The notes under the pieces are model-generated. The model saw nothing but the letters and a program-made list of their open reading frames with translations. It was not told where the DNA came from and ran no database searches. From contig CAZSBB010000053.1 of NCBI GenBank assembly GCA_964605235.1, positions 1 through 33,739 on the forward strand: DNA of 33,739 bases. The letters run 5' to 3'. This DNA is from CAZSBB01 sp964605235. Its GTDB lineage: Bacteria > Planctomycetota > Phycisphaerae > Phycisphaerales > Phycisphaeraceae. Numbering within the stretch: the first letter of the stretch is position 1; each line of letters begins with the position of its first letter. The position numbers and the translations under genes were made by a program. Positions 18,304 to 26,914 of this stretch are shown here, piece after piece.

Positions 18304-18317
18304 GGTTGCATGCAACC
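18304..18317. promoter_or_regulatory. 14-base perfect palindrome, candidate operator
   Basis: GGTTGCATGCAACC is a perfect palindrome placed 12 bases after the TATACT hexamer, where a dimeric repressor could block transcription start. It occurs at the predicted initiation region. The binding protein is unknown. Confidence 0.4.
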
Positions 18318-18395
18318 GCGCCAGGGTCGGTTCAAGCGGGTGGCATCAGATTTGCGTTGCTTGGGGGTCATGAGAACGCCTGGTAGGTAAGTTAA

Positions 18396-18473
18396 CCAAT
18401 CACTCACGCAAGGGATGCATGGTGCACACCTGGCGGACTTATGGTTTCAGCTCGTGGTGAGCTGAGTGATTGG
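18396..18473 (+). ncRNA. Possible structured 5' leader
   Basis: CCAATCACTCA (18396-18406) and TGAGTGATTGG (18463-18473) are perfect 11-base complements that enclose 56 bases. Inside, CAGCTC (18448-18453) pairs with GAGCTG (18459-18464), and the two stems share two bases at their junction, so they could stack or compete. No known riboswitch is recognised. The region lies 120 bases before the DUF2934 start, so it may be a leader element. Confidence 0.3.
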
Positions 18474-18592
18474 ACAGGCAGTTCAGTTTCGTTTGTTGTT
18501 CGAGAGGCATGTTCTCCGGTACGAAGCTTCCGGCAGACTGCTCGAGCAGACAAGGACGGACGCCGGGCAGGCGTTCGAGAAAGGATGCTCTC

Positions 18593-18862
18593 ATGGCACG
18601 AACCAATGGCACCGTCAAGGCGAAGCGCGCTCCCAGCCGCATCAAGCCCATCGCTCCCAAGGCGATGACCCGCAGCCGCAAGGCGAGCAGCGAACCGATC
18701 GTGACGCCCGCCGCGACGGCAGCGCCCAGCACGCCCACCCATGACCAGATTTCCGCCCGGGCGTATCAGATCTGGGTGGAAAAAGGTCGCCCCTGCGGCA
18801 AAGACCACGAAAACTGGGTCGAAGCCGAAGCCCAGCTCCGCGCGGAAATGCGCCAGAGCTGA
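18593..18862 (+). CDS. DUF2934 domain protein
   Basis: An 89-residue protein. The first 45 residues are basic and rich in Ala, Pro, Lys and Arg, with no fold expected. The C-terminal 40 residues match DUF2934: ISARAYQIWVEKGRPCGKD followed by HENWVEAEAQL. The family has no assigned function and occurs as short proteins in many Proteobacteria, Acidobacteria and Planctomycetes. GAAAGGA lies 8 bases before the ATG, which settles the start. The basic tail could bind nucleic acid. Confidence 0.85.
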   Translation: MARTNGTVKAKRAPSRIKPIAPKAMTRSRKASSEPIVTPAATAAPSTPTHDQISARAYQIWVEKGRPCGKDHENWVEAEAQLRAEMRQS

Positions 18863-19261
18863 GCCGACTGTACCCGCTGCTTTCCCACCGCGTTCTGAAC
18901 GCCCACCTGGGTTGATTGTGTGCTGATGTCTCCCGCCAGGCGCTGCTGGCGGCGCGGTGATGTTGATCTGGTCTTGCAATTCGTGCGCACGCAGAGGGCG
19001 CAGCCTGGCCGGCGCCAAAACCAATGCGCTTCGACGGCAGGTGTTGTCCGCGCTCACTTCCCGTGCTTGCTGTGACCTGTGCTGGCCCCGGCCGGTGCGG
19101 GAGTGGTGATGGTCTGGCGTCATGTTGGACGTCTGGACGCGCGTTGTCGTCTCACCGCTGTCTGCCGGCGCGGCATGACCCTCGACCTGCGTCCAGAACA
19201 GCCCGGGCACAAAAAGCCTGCCATCGCTCCCCATGGGGTTGGGCTTGATACCGCAGCCGCT
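18863..19261. other. 399-base gap without recognisable genes
   Basis: Between the DUF2934 gene and the 3' end of the oxidoreductase gene no gene is supported; the open frames on either strand lack ribosome sites and known domains. A hairpin CCGCCAG/CTGGCGG (18933-18939 with 18946-18952, 6-base loop) lies 70 bases after the DUF2934 stop but has no T-run. Confidence 0.55.
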
Positions 19262-20908
19262 TCATGCCGTGGACGGCTGGGGCATCGCGGCGGGCGTGCG
19301 GTCGGTGGACGCACCGGCAGCGTTTTTCGTCTCGTGGTAATCCTGTTCGGTGTTGACCGCCCAGATGTTGGCTTTATCCAGTCGGCCGGCGCTGATGTTG
19401 TCCACCGCCACCATGGCCGTGAGCATCGAATGGTCCTGGTTGTTGTAGCGGTGCATGCCGTTGCGCCCGATCAGGTACAGGTTGTCCACCCGATCCAGGT
19501 GCGCCCGCAACTCGTCGAACCGATCATACGCCCCAAAGTAAGCCGGGTAGGTCTTGGGCACACGGATCACCGTGCCGTCGAGCACATCCTGCGGGTCAAG
19601 CAGCTCGATCCGCGCCAACTCCTCCCGCGCCAGCTCGATCATCTGGGCATCGCTGCGGGTCCACAGGTGATCGCCCTCGTCGCAGAAATACTCCAACCCC
19701 AGCCAGACCGTGTCCGGGTCCGCCACCATCCACGGACTCCAGTTGTTGAAGATCTGCAGCCGACCCAACTGGACCTCCGGCTCCTGGATGTAAATCCAGT
19801 TGTCGCGGATCAGTTGCTGCCCGCGTTCGCTCTGCTCGCTGACCTTCAGCCGGCGCACCAGCAGACCCACCGTCATGAAATCCCGGTAAACCAGGCCCTG
19901 GGCGATGTCCTGGATCGGCGCCGGCGCTGCGGGCTCCATGCTGGCGACCAGATCCTTGATCGGCATGGTCGAAAAAAAGCAGTCGCCCCGGTACACCGTG
20001 GTCTGCCCGCTGCGCGGATCGCACGCCTGCACCGCCCGCACGCGCCCGTTGGTCAGCGTCACGCGCTGCACCCGCTGATGAATGTGAATCTCCCCGCCCA
20101 GCCGAAGCACTTCCTGCGCCACCGCTTCCCACATCTGGCCGGGACCAAACTTGGGATACAGAAACCGTTCGATCAGGCTGGTTTCCGTCTGCTTCTGGGC
20201 CACGTCCGCCGTCCCCGCGTTCCGCTGCGCCAGACTGCGCAGCGCGTGCGCCAAGGCTTTGCGAATCGACAAACCCTTGATGCGCTGCGCTCCCCACTGG
20301 GCGCTGATGCGTTCGCAGGGCACGCCCCAGACCTTCTCGGTGTAGGACTGGAAAAACCGCTGGTACAGCCGTTTCCCAAAACGGTTGATGAGAAACTGCT
20401 CCAGCGTGGTTTCCGGCCGAATCGGCAACAGCATCGCCTTGAGGTAACTGAGCCCGATCAGGCCCGTCTCCAATATCCCCAGCTTGGCGATGGTGTCCAG
20501 ACTCAGGCTCAGCGGATAATCGAAAAACCGCCGCTGGTAATAAATTCGACTGCGCCGCTGCCGCAGCAGCATCACCTGCTCGTCCTGCTGCGGGTCCGGG
20601 CCGGCGCCGTCCGTCGCCACCTGCGTCTGCTGCCGCTGATAGGTCAGCGTGGCGGGGTCGGTGCTGTCGCGCTGCTGCAAGGGCAGGCGTTCGAGCCACC
20701 AGTTCATCACCCGATCGGACTTGGAGAAGAAGCGATGTCCGCCGATGTCGATGCGATTGCCTTTGTAGCGCACCGTGCGGGACAGGCCGCCCATGCTGTC
20801 ATCGGCTTCGAGGATGATCGGCCGATAGTTGGTGCGGGTCAGCAATTCGTACGCCGCGGTCAGCCCCGCCGGGCCGGCCCCAATGATGATGGCGGTCGGT
20901 TGTTCCAC
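19262..20908 (-). CDS. FAD-dependent oxidoreductase (amine oxidase / UGM-like)
   Basis: The 548-residue product begins with a dinucleotide-binding fold: AIIIGAGPAGLTAAYEL (6-22, GxGxxG at 10-15), an acidic residue at the end of strand two in ILEADDSMGG, then GNRIDIGGHRFFSKSD, typical of the flavin amine-oxidase/UDP-galactopyranose-mutase-like group. The C-terminus has the second FAD motif NLYLIGRNGMHRYNNQDHSM. The exact reaction is unknown; relatives act in polysaccharide and carotenoid-type pathways. The start is GTG at 20906-20908, with AGGAG (complement of 20917-20921) 8 bases before it; upstream ATGs would add a non-conserved leader. It is divergent from two membrane glycosyltransferase-like genes. 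Confidence 0.85.
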   Translation of the reverse strand: MEQPTAIIIGAGPAGLTAAYELLTRTNYRPIILEADDSMGGLSRTVRYKGNRIDIGGHRFFSKSDRVMNWWLERLPLQQRDSTDPATLTYQRQQTQVATDGAGPDPQQDEQVMLLRQRRSRIYYQRRFFDYPLSLSLDTIAKLGILETGLIGLSYLKAMLLPIRPETTLEQFLINRFGKRLYQRFFQSYTEKVWGVPCERISAQWGAQRIKGLSIRKALAHALRSLAQRNAGTADVAQKQTETSLIERFLYPKFGPGQMWEAVAQEVLRLGGEIHIHQRVQRVTLTNGRVRAVQACDPRSGQTTVYRGDCFFSTMPIKDLVASMEPAAPAPIQDIAQGLVYRDFMTVGLLVRRLKVSEQSERGQQLIRDNWIYIQEPEVQLGRLQIFNNWSPWMVADPDTVWLGLEYFCDEGDHLWTRSDAQMIELAREELARIELLDPQDVLDGTVIRVPKTYPAYFGAYDRFDELRAHLDRVDNLYLIGRNGMHRYNNQDHSMLTAMVAVDNISAGRLDKANIWAVNTEQDYHETKNAAGASTDRTPAAMPQPSTA

Positions 20909-21151
20909 CGGCGATGCTCCTGCGCCGGATCGACATGGCCAGGAAAAGTCCGAGCGTCCGGCCAAGGCATCATGCACGGCGTTCATCAGCAAGCGGTGAG
21001 CATGGCACTGGATTGCTGCAAGGATGACGTAAGCAAGCGCTCCCCCGCGCGGCAACTCTCACCAAACCAAAACTGACGGGCAATCATCAGTGAACATGCG
21101 CTGACCATTCTGGCGCATCGGACCGCCGGGCCGGGATAGGGAGAACCGCCA

Positions 21152-22693
21152 GTGACCAGCGCCGAACCACCTCTCGAGCAGCCGCAGCGCGCTTCCGCTT
21201 GGCCCTGGGCACGCGGGTGGTTGCCCCTGCTGTTGGGCGTAACCCTGCTTGGCGGCAGCAGCGGCATCTGGGAAACCCCGGTGCATTGCGATGAGCAGGA
21301 ACACCTGCATGTGGCCTGGATGTGGAACCAGGGCCAGCAACCGTTCATCGACTTCTTTGAGCATCACCCGCCGCTGTACTGGTTGTTGTTGCGCCCCCTG
21401 GTGGCCGCCGGCTCCCCCGCCGATCTGCTGCAACTGTGGTTGATGGGCCGCACGGTTTCCCTCCTGCTGCTGCTGGGCTGTGCCGGAGCGTCGGCATGGC
21501 TGTGGCGACGTTTGCTGCCATCACGGGCCGCGGCGCTGGCGGGGGGACTGACGGGCGTGACGCTGGTGTGCTGCAGCTCGGCACTGCATGTTCGTCCTGA
21601 TCTGCTGATGCTCCTGCTGCTGCTGGGGGGCACTGGTCTGGCGCTGGACGCGACGGGCTTGAGCCTTGCAAGTCCACCGCGCCGTCGTGCTTGGCGCGCG
21701 GTGGGCGCGGGCATCCTGCTGGCGCTGGCGGGATTGGTGCTGACCAAGGCGGCGTTCTGGGTGCTGGCGCTGGGACTCACTTTGGGCGTCCTGGCGCTGC
21801 GGCAACGGCAGACGGATCAAGGCGCAGCAGGCAAAGCGTGGCTGCTGATCGCCGCGAGCCTGGCGGGGACGGCCGTGCTGCACTTCATCTGGATCGCGCA
21901 GACCAACGACCTGCTCCGCTATTGGATGTGCGTGGTGGCCGCCAACGGCAAGCTGGCGGGCAGCACGCTGCTGAACCTGGACGCCTTCGCCTACGGCACG
22001 CGGAATTTCCCCGGCTGGGTGCTGCTCAGTCCGCCGCTGCTGATCCCCGGCATCCTGCTGGGATTCACCCCCTCGTCGGGCATGCGGCCAGCGGGGGCAG
22101 CGGTCGTGGTCGCGCTGCTGGCGGGCAACGTGCTGCTGTATCTGCTGGGCAATGGTCCGCACGAACAATATCTCTTGCCGCTGCTGCCGTTGCTGGCGGG
22201 TCCGCTGGCGCTGAGCCTGCTGACGTTGTGGGCGGCGCTGGCGTCCAGGCTGCGCCGCCTCGCGGTGGCGGGTGTACTGCTGACGCTGGCGGGCTGGGTC
22301 TTGCTGCAATGGCCGCCCGGCGCCCGGCAGGGGAATCTCCGCGCCTCGCTGGCGGTGCCGCAGTTGGTGCAGAACCTGGCGCAGCCGGGCGACACGTACA
22401 TCAATCTGACGCCCAGCGCGCCGGTGTACCTGCCGCACGCCGCTCCGCCCTACTTTCATCTGCTCAGTTGTTTCAACGAGCCGGCGCAGTTCGACCTGAT
22501 GCACGAACTGGTGCTTCAGGAGCGGCCGCGCTTCCTGTTCGGCGTTGGCGCGCCGCTGTGGGTGCGCGGCGTGGGCATGATAAATGTCAGCGCCAGTCCG
22601 CAAATCCAAGCGTTGTACGTTGACCTGGGCGACTACATCATGGAACGCCGCGACCTGTACGAAGCCCGTCAGCACCCGGCGGCGGCGCCATGA
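21152..22693 (+). CDS. GT-C fold membrane glycosyltransferase (GT39-like)
   Basis: A polytopic membrane protein of 513 residues with about ten hydrophobic segments. Near the N-terminus it has HCDEQEHLH (45-53) and, in the first outer loop, FFEHHPPLYWLLL (68-80); an acidic pair after helix one followed by an HxPLY-type motif is typical of ArnT/PMT-type enzymes that transfer sugars from lipid carriers outside the membrane. The C-terminal ~110 residues are soluble. The acceptor is unknown. GTG start with GGAG about 8 bases upstream. The stop overlaps the start of the next gene by four bases (ATGA), so the two are translationally coupled. Confidence 0.82.
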   Translation: MTSAEPPLEQPQRASAWPWARGWLPLLLGVTLLGGSSGIWETPVHCDEQEHLHVAWMWNQGQQPFIDFFEHHPPLYWLLLRPLVAAGSPADLLQLWLMGRTVSLLLLLGCAGASAWLWRRLLPSRAAALAGGLTGVTLVCCSSALHVRPDLLMLLLLLGGTGLALDATGLSLASPPRRRAWRAVGAGILLALAGLVLTKAAFWVLALGLTLGVLALRQRQTDQGAAGKAWLLIAASLAGTAVLHFIWIAQTNDLLRYWMCVVAANGKLAGSTLLNLDAFAYGTRNFPGWVLLSPPLLIPGILLGFTPSSGMRPAGAAVVVALLAGNVLLYLLGNGPHEQYLLPLLPLLAGPLALSLLTLWAALASRLRRLAVAGVLLTLAGWVLLQWPPGARQGNLRASLAVPQLVQNLAQPGDTYINLTPSAPVYLPHAAPPYFHLLSCFNEPAQFDLMHELVLQERPRFLFGVGAPLWVRGVGMINVSASPQIQALYVDLGDYIMERRDLYEARQHPAAAP

Positions 22694-24501
22694 CCGAGCG
22701 TCGTCGACTCATCCTGGCGTCGCTGGCGCTGCTGCCGCCGCTGGTGATCGCCTACGTCCTGCTGCCGGGCCAGGCTTTCGTCAACTTCGACGATCAACCG
22801 TGGTTGCTCGACAATCCCGCGACGGCGGGCGGGTTGAGCTGGGCGGGGCTGCGCTGGGCGTTTTCGCTGCATGGCCTGGGACCCTGGACGCCGCTGGCGT
22901 GGCTGTCGCACATGCTGGATTTTTCGCTGTTCGGCGCGCACCCGGCCGGCCCCAAACTGCATAACCTGCTGCTGCATGCATTGACCACCCTCGCCTGCTT
23001 CCACGCCTGGCGGCGGCTGACGGGAAATGCCCGGCGGGCGTGGATCGTCGCGCTGCTCTGGTCACTGCATCCGCTGCGGGTCGAGGCGGTGGCGTGGATC
23101 ATCGAGCGCAAGGAATTGCTCTGCGGGTTGTGGAGCATGTTGACGCTGCTGACCTATGCCCGCTACGTCCGCACGCGCAGTCGTGGGGCCTACGGCCTGA
23201 CGCTGCTCAACCTGACGCTGGCGCTGCTCGCCAAACCGATGGCGATCACCTTGCCCTGCGTGTTGCTGCTGCTGGACGTTTGGCCGCTGGGACGCTGGCG
23301 CGCGGGTCAGCCAGGGCCGGAACGCCGGCAACTGCTGATGGAGAAGCTGCCCATGCTGCCACTGCTGGTGGGCAGTGGCGTCATGGCGGTGCTCAACTCG
23401 GCGCACAGTGAAGCATTCAGCGCCCTGGCGACCCGGCCGCTGGGTTTGCGCCTGCTCAACGCGGTGTGGGCATACGGCTGGTATGTGCTCAAATTCAGCT
23501 GGCCCACGAACCTGGCGACGGCATACGCCTATCAGGAGCATCCCGTACTGGTGCAGGTGGCGGCCGCCGGGGCGCTGCTGGCGCTGGTGACCACGCTGGC
23601 GGTGGTGCGTTGGCGGCGCACGGGGAAGGCGGACGTGCTGGTGGGCTGGCTGATTTTCCTGGGCATGCTGACGCCCGTCAGCGGCATGGCCCAGGTTGGA
23701 CATCAGTTTTACGCCGACCGCTTCACCTATTTGCCGCAAATGGGGCTGACGGCAGCAGTGGTGTGGGCGCTGGGCGACTGGGCGCAGCGGCGGCGGATAT
23801 CCCCGCGCGGCATAAGCGCAGCCGTGCTGGCGCTCGCGCTGACGCTCAGCGCGCTGACCTTCATGCAGACGCGCTGGTGGCACGATTCGCGTACGTTGCT
23901 GAGCCGCACGCTGGCGCTGGGCCATGTCAGCTACACCACCTGCTGCAATCTGGGGCTGGCGTTGCTGGACGAGGAACAGCCGCTGGCCGCGTTGCCTCTG
24001 TTGGAGCAGGCGCTCGCGCTGGAGCCCCAGGCGGCGCCGGCATATCTGCACGCCGGGACCGCCCAGTTGCAGTTGCACCATCCCGACGCCGCGGCGGCGC
24101 TGCTGGGCCGCTATGTCGAGCTGCGCCCCGCTGACCCACGTGGCTACGCCAACCTCGCACTTGCGCTGGTGCAGACAGGACGGCTCGGCGAGGCCCGGCT
24201 GCTGCTGAGTCGGCGGGTCGAACAAGTTCCAACCGACGCACTGGCGTGGCGCAACCGGGGGCTGGTGGCGGCAGCAGCGGGTGATTTCCCCGCAGCCATC
24301 GCGGATTACCAGCAAGCCCTGGCGCTGACGCCCGATGATCCGCTGACGCACAACAACCTGGGCGTCGCATTGGCGCAAAGCGATCAACTCCCGGCCGCGC
24401 TGCGTCATTTTGCCACGGCTGCCCGACTCGATCCCGCCTACCGGGAGGCCGTCGCCAACGCCGAGCGCGCCCGTGCGGAATTGTCTGCCCTGGCGCGTTA
24501 A
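22690..24501 (+). CDS. Membrane protein with DUF1736/TMTC-like domain and TPR repeats
   Basis: The 603-residue product has a GT-C-like membrane part (1-400) with FVNFDDQPWLLDNP (30-43), WTPLAWLSHMLDFSLFG (66-82) and the block LLWSLHPLRVEAVAWIIERK, then LALLAKPMAITLPCVLLLLD. These match the bacterial relatives of eukaryotic TMTC O-mannosyltransferases. The C-terminal 190 residues are TPR repeats (for example NLGLALLDEEQPLAALPLLE and NNLGVALAQSDQLPAALRHF). This suggests transfer of a sugar to exported proteins held by the TPR part, but the activity is inferred. It is coupled to the preceding GT-C gene. Its TAA stop overlaps, in TTAA, the stop of the convergent AraC gene. Confidence 0.85.
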   Translation: MTERRRLILASLALLPPLVIAYVLLPGQAFVNFDDQPWLLDNPATAGGLSWAGLRWAFSLHGLGPWTPLAWLSHMLDFSLFGAHPAGPKLHNLLLHALTTLACFHAWRRLTGNARRAWIVALLWSLHPLRVEAVAWIIERKELLCGLWSMLTLLTYARYVRTRSRGAYGLTLLNLTLALLAKPMAITLPCVLLLLDVWPLGRWRAGQPGPERRQLLMEKLPMLPLLVGSGVMAVLNSAHSEAFSALATRPLGLRLLNAVWAYGWYVLKFSWPTNLATAYAYQEHPVLVQVAAAGALLALVTTLAVVRWRRTGKADVLVGWLIFLGMLTPVSGMAQVGHQFYADRFTYLPQMGLTAAVVWALGDWAQRRRISPRGISAAVLALALTLSALTFMQTRWWHDSRTLLSRTLALGHVSYTTCCNLGLALLDEEQPLAALPLLEQALALEPQAAPAYLHAGTAQLQLHHPDAAAALLGRYVELRPADPRGYANLALALVQTGRLGEARLLLSRRVEQVPTDALAWRNRGLVAAAAGDFPAAIADYQQALALTPDDPLTHNNLGVALAQSDQLPAALRHFATAARLDPAYREAVANAERARAELSALAR

Positions 24502-25406
24502 GCCGATGGTCGTCCCAGCTTTCGCCCGCGCTGACGCCAACCGTGCGGAGCAATGCCGGTATGGCGTTTGAACTGCTGCGACAGGTGGTACGGCGAGTCA
24601 TAACCCAGCGTCCGGGCAATCGCGGTGACGGTTAAATCCGTGTTGGTCAGCAGCGCCTGCACCTGCCGCAGCCGCATCTGCACGTGGTACTGCTTGGGCG
24701 CCAACCCCACCCGCGCGCGAAAAGCCCGGCGAAAAGCGGGATACGCCACGCCTAGCTCCTCCGCCAACGCCTGCGTGTTGAGCGGTTCCTGCACCCGCTG
24801 GGCGATGCGGAGCTGCGCCTGCCGCACCGCCCGCTGCAAGGGCTGCTCGGGGTCCAGCGCGCCGCCCGCGCCGCCGCTGCGCACCAGGGCGTAGAGGTGG
24901 GCCGCCAGCGTCGCCAGCTCCAGCCGATGCGCCCCGGCATCATGCCCCGCCCAGTGATGAATCATCTCGAAGCAACCGAGCAGATGCGCCGGCTCGGGCG
25001 CGGTGACCACCGGCTGCTCCGCGCGCAACAGCCGCGTCCGCAGCAGATGGTCCAGCAACGGCCCCTGGCATTCGACCCAATGCTCCACCCAACCCCGCGC
25101 CGGGTCCGGGGCATAGCGATGCCAGACCTCCGGCCACAGCAACATCACCTGCCCGGCCGCCACCCGCACCGGCGCGCGCTGGCGCGTCTGCGACTCAAAC
25201 ACCCCCGACCCGGCACTGATGAAAATGAGCTGATGGGCGTGCAGCACCCGCCCCCGCGCGAAGGTGAAATGATGATCCGCCGGATGCCGCGCCGGCGGAT
25301 AACGCTGTCCGGGCGCGATCCGCGTGTAGCCGGCGGCGGTCACTTCCAGCCCCCAGCCCTGGGCCGCGCCCGTTCGCGGCAGGTAGACAAAATAGTCTTT
25401 CGCCAT
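24498..25406 (-). CDS. AraC family transcriptional regulator
   Basis: The 302-residue product has an N-terminal cupin-like sensor domain (about 45-125, with RVLHAHQLIFISAGSGVFES and AAGQVMLLWPEVWHRY) and a C-terminal AraC DNA-binding domain (about 205-300), including LAEELGVAYPAFRRAFRARVGLAPKQYH and IARTLGYDSPYHLSQQFKRHTG. It is divergent from an isomerase-like gene, with 71 bases between the starts, so it probably controls that gene in response to a sugar. Confidence 0.9.
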   Translation of the reverse strand: MAKDYFVYLPRTGAAQGWGLEVTAAGYTRIAPGQRYPPARHPADHHFTFARGRVLHAHQLIFISAGSGVFESQTRQRAPVRVAAGQVMLLWPEVWHRYAPDPARGWVEHWVECQGPLLDHLLRTRLLRAEQPVVTAPEPAHLLGCFEMIHHWAGHDAGAHRLELATLAAHLYALVRSGGAGGALDPEQPLQRAVRQAQLRIAQRVQEPLNTQALAEELGVAYPAFRRAFRARVGLAPKQYHVQMRLRQVQALLTNTDLTVTAIARTLGYDSPYHLSQQFKRHTGIAPHGWRQRGRKLGRPSA

Positions 25407-25477
25407 AGCGCAACTATTGTATGAACCGCGCCAGCGAGCGTATGGGCATTCCTGCAGTCCCGAGCTATCGTGCCGGC

Positions 25478-26902
25478 ATGAGAAACCTCAAAATCGGCTT
25501 GTTTGGCATCGGATTGGACGCGTACTGGCCCCAGTTTGCCGGGCTCAAGCAGCGGCTTGAGGGCTATGTGCAGGAAGTGCATGATCGACTGGTCCGGCCC
25601 GGCGTGGAAGTGGTCAACCTCGGGCTGATCGACAACCCCCCCGCTGCGCTGGAAGCAGGACACCGCTTCCGCGAAGCCGACGTGGACCTGATCTTCCTTT
25701 ACGTCACCACCTACGCCCTGTCGTCCACCGTGCTGCCCGTGGTGCGCCGGGCGAAAGTTCCGGTGATCGTGCTCAATCTCCAACCCGCGCCGGCAATCGA
25801 CTACACCAAATTCAACCGCATGGGCGACCGCACCAAAATGACCGGCGAATGGCTGGCGCACTGTGCCGCGTGCCCGGTGCCGGAGATCGCCAACGTCTTC
25901 AACCGCGCCAAGGTCAAGTTCCATCAGATCACCGGCATGCTGCACGACGATCCGCCCTGCTGGCGCGAAGTCGACGCCTGGATCGAAGCGGCGCGCGTCG
26001 CCCATGTCATGAACCACAACCGCTGCGGCCTGATGGGCCACTACTACTGCGGCATGCTCGACATCTACAGCGATCTGACCCAGCAATGCGCCGCATTCGG
26101 CGGGCACTTCGAGCTGATCGAAGTCGAAGAGCTGGCGGCCCTGCGCCGGGAAGTCACCGCGCCGCAGATTGCGGACAAAGTGCGGGCGTTCCATGAGGTG
26201 TTCGACGTGCAGAGCGACTGCGCCCAGCCGGAGCTGGAGCGAGCCGCGCGCACGGCGGTGGCGCTTGATGCCCTGGTCGCCAAACACAACCTCGGCTCCA
26301 TGGCGTACTACCACATGGGCACCGGCAGCGAAGAAAACGAGGACGCCATCAGCTCCATCATTCTGGGCAACTCGATGCTCACCGCCCGCGGCATTCCCGT
26401 CGCCGGCGAGTATGAAGTCAAGAACGTGCAGGCGATGAAGATCATGGACAGCTTCGGCGTCGGCGGCTCGTTCACCGAGTACTACGCGGTGGACTTCAAC
26501 GACGACATCGTGCTGATGGGTCACGACGGGCCGGGGCACATCGCCATTGCTCAGGGCAAGACGAAGGTGCGGCCGCTGCAGGTGTACCACGGCAAAGTCG
26601 GGCGCGGGCTGTCGGTGGAAATGTCCGTGCGCCATGGCCCGGTGACGCTGCTGTCAGTGGTGCAGACGGTGGACGGCCGGGTGAGCCTGCTGGTCGCCGA
26701 GGCGCAGTCGGAACCGGGACCGATTCTGGAAATCGGCAACACCAACAGCCGGTATCGCTTCTCCATCGGCGCCCGGCGCTTCATGAATGAATGGAACGCG
26801 CGCGGCCCCGCGCATCACTGCGCGGTGGGCGTGGGTCACATCGCCGAGCAGATCGAAAAGCTCGGGCAACTGCTGGACCTGGAAACCGTGCGCATCTGCT
26901 GA
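25478..26902 (+). CDS. L-arabinose/L-fucose isomerase-like protein
   Basis: A 474-residue member of the L-fucose/L-arabinose isomerase superfamily. The expected metal and catalytic residues fall close to the E. coli AraA numbering: Glu311 (VAGEYEVKN), Glu334 (GSFTEYYAVDF), His349 (MGHDGPGH) and His446/447 (PAHHCAVG). This implies an active Mn-dependent aldose-ketose isomerase, but the overall sequence differs from true AraA, so the substrate may be another sugar. ATG 25478 (MRNLKIGLFGIG) was chosen to match the family N-terminus; in-frame ATGs at 25421 and 25442 are possible and no start has a strong ribosome site. Divergent from an AraC regulator, which likely controls it. Confidence 0.82.
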   Translation: MRNLKIGLFGIGLDAYWPQFAGLKQRLEGYVQEVHDRLVRPGVEVVNLGLIDNPPAALEAGHRFREADVDLIFLYVTTYALSSTVLPVVRRAKVPVIVLNLQPAPAIDYTKFNRMGDRTKMTGEWLAHCAACPVPEIANVFNRAKVKFHQITGMLHDDPPCWREVDAWIEAARVAHVMNHNRCGLMGHYYCGMLDIYSDLTQQCAAFGGHFELIEVEELAALRREVTAPQIADKVRAFHEVFDVQSDCAQPELERAARTAVALDALVAKHNLGSMAYYHMGTGSEENEDAISSIILGNSMLTARGIPVAGEYEVKNVQAMKIMDSFGVGGSFTEYYAVDFNDDIVLMGHDGPGHIAIAQGKTKVRPLQVYHGKVGRGLSVEMSVRHGPVTLLSVVQTVDGRVSLLVAEAQSEPGPILEIGNTNSRYRFSIGARRFMNEWNARGPAHHCAVGVGHIAEQIEKLGQLLDLETVRIC

Positions 26903-26914
26903 TACGAGAGCGGC

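Larger units (their letters stand above)
18178..18592. other. Intergenic region with promoter, palindrome and structured leader
   Basis: No gene is supported in these 415 bases. The segment has a promoter-like region near 18267-18296, a perfect 14-base palindrome at 18304-18317 and a long-range inverted repeat at 18396-18473, all upstream of a DUF2934 gene. The AT content around 18230-18300 is above the local average, as expected for a promoter. Confidence 0.55.

Noticed and set aside
18404..19234. A 276-codon minus-strand open frame around the DUF2934 gene
   Set aside because: The plus-strand DUF2934 product has a recognised domain and a good ribosome site; the minus frame has neither.
19079..21076. 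A 665-codon plus-strand open frame opposite the FAD oxidoreductase
   Set aside because: The minus-strand reading has clear FAD motifs and a ribosome site; the plus reading is rich in His, Gln and Arg with no motif.
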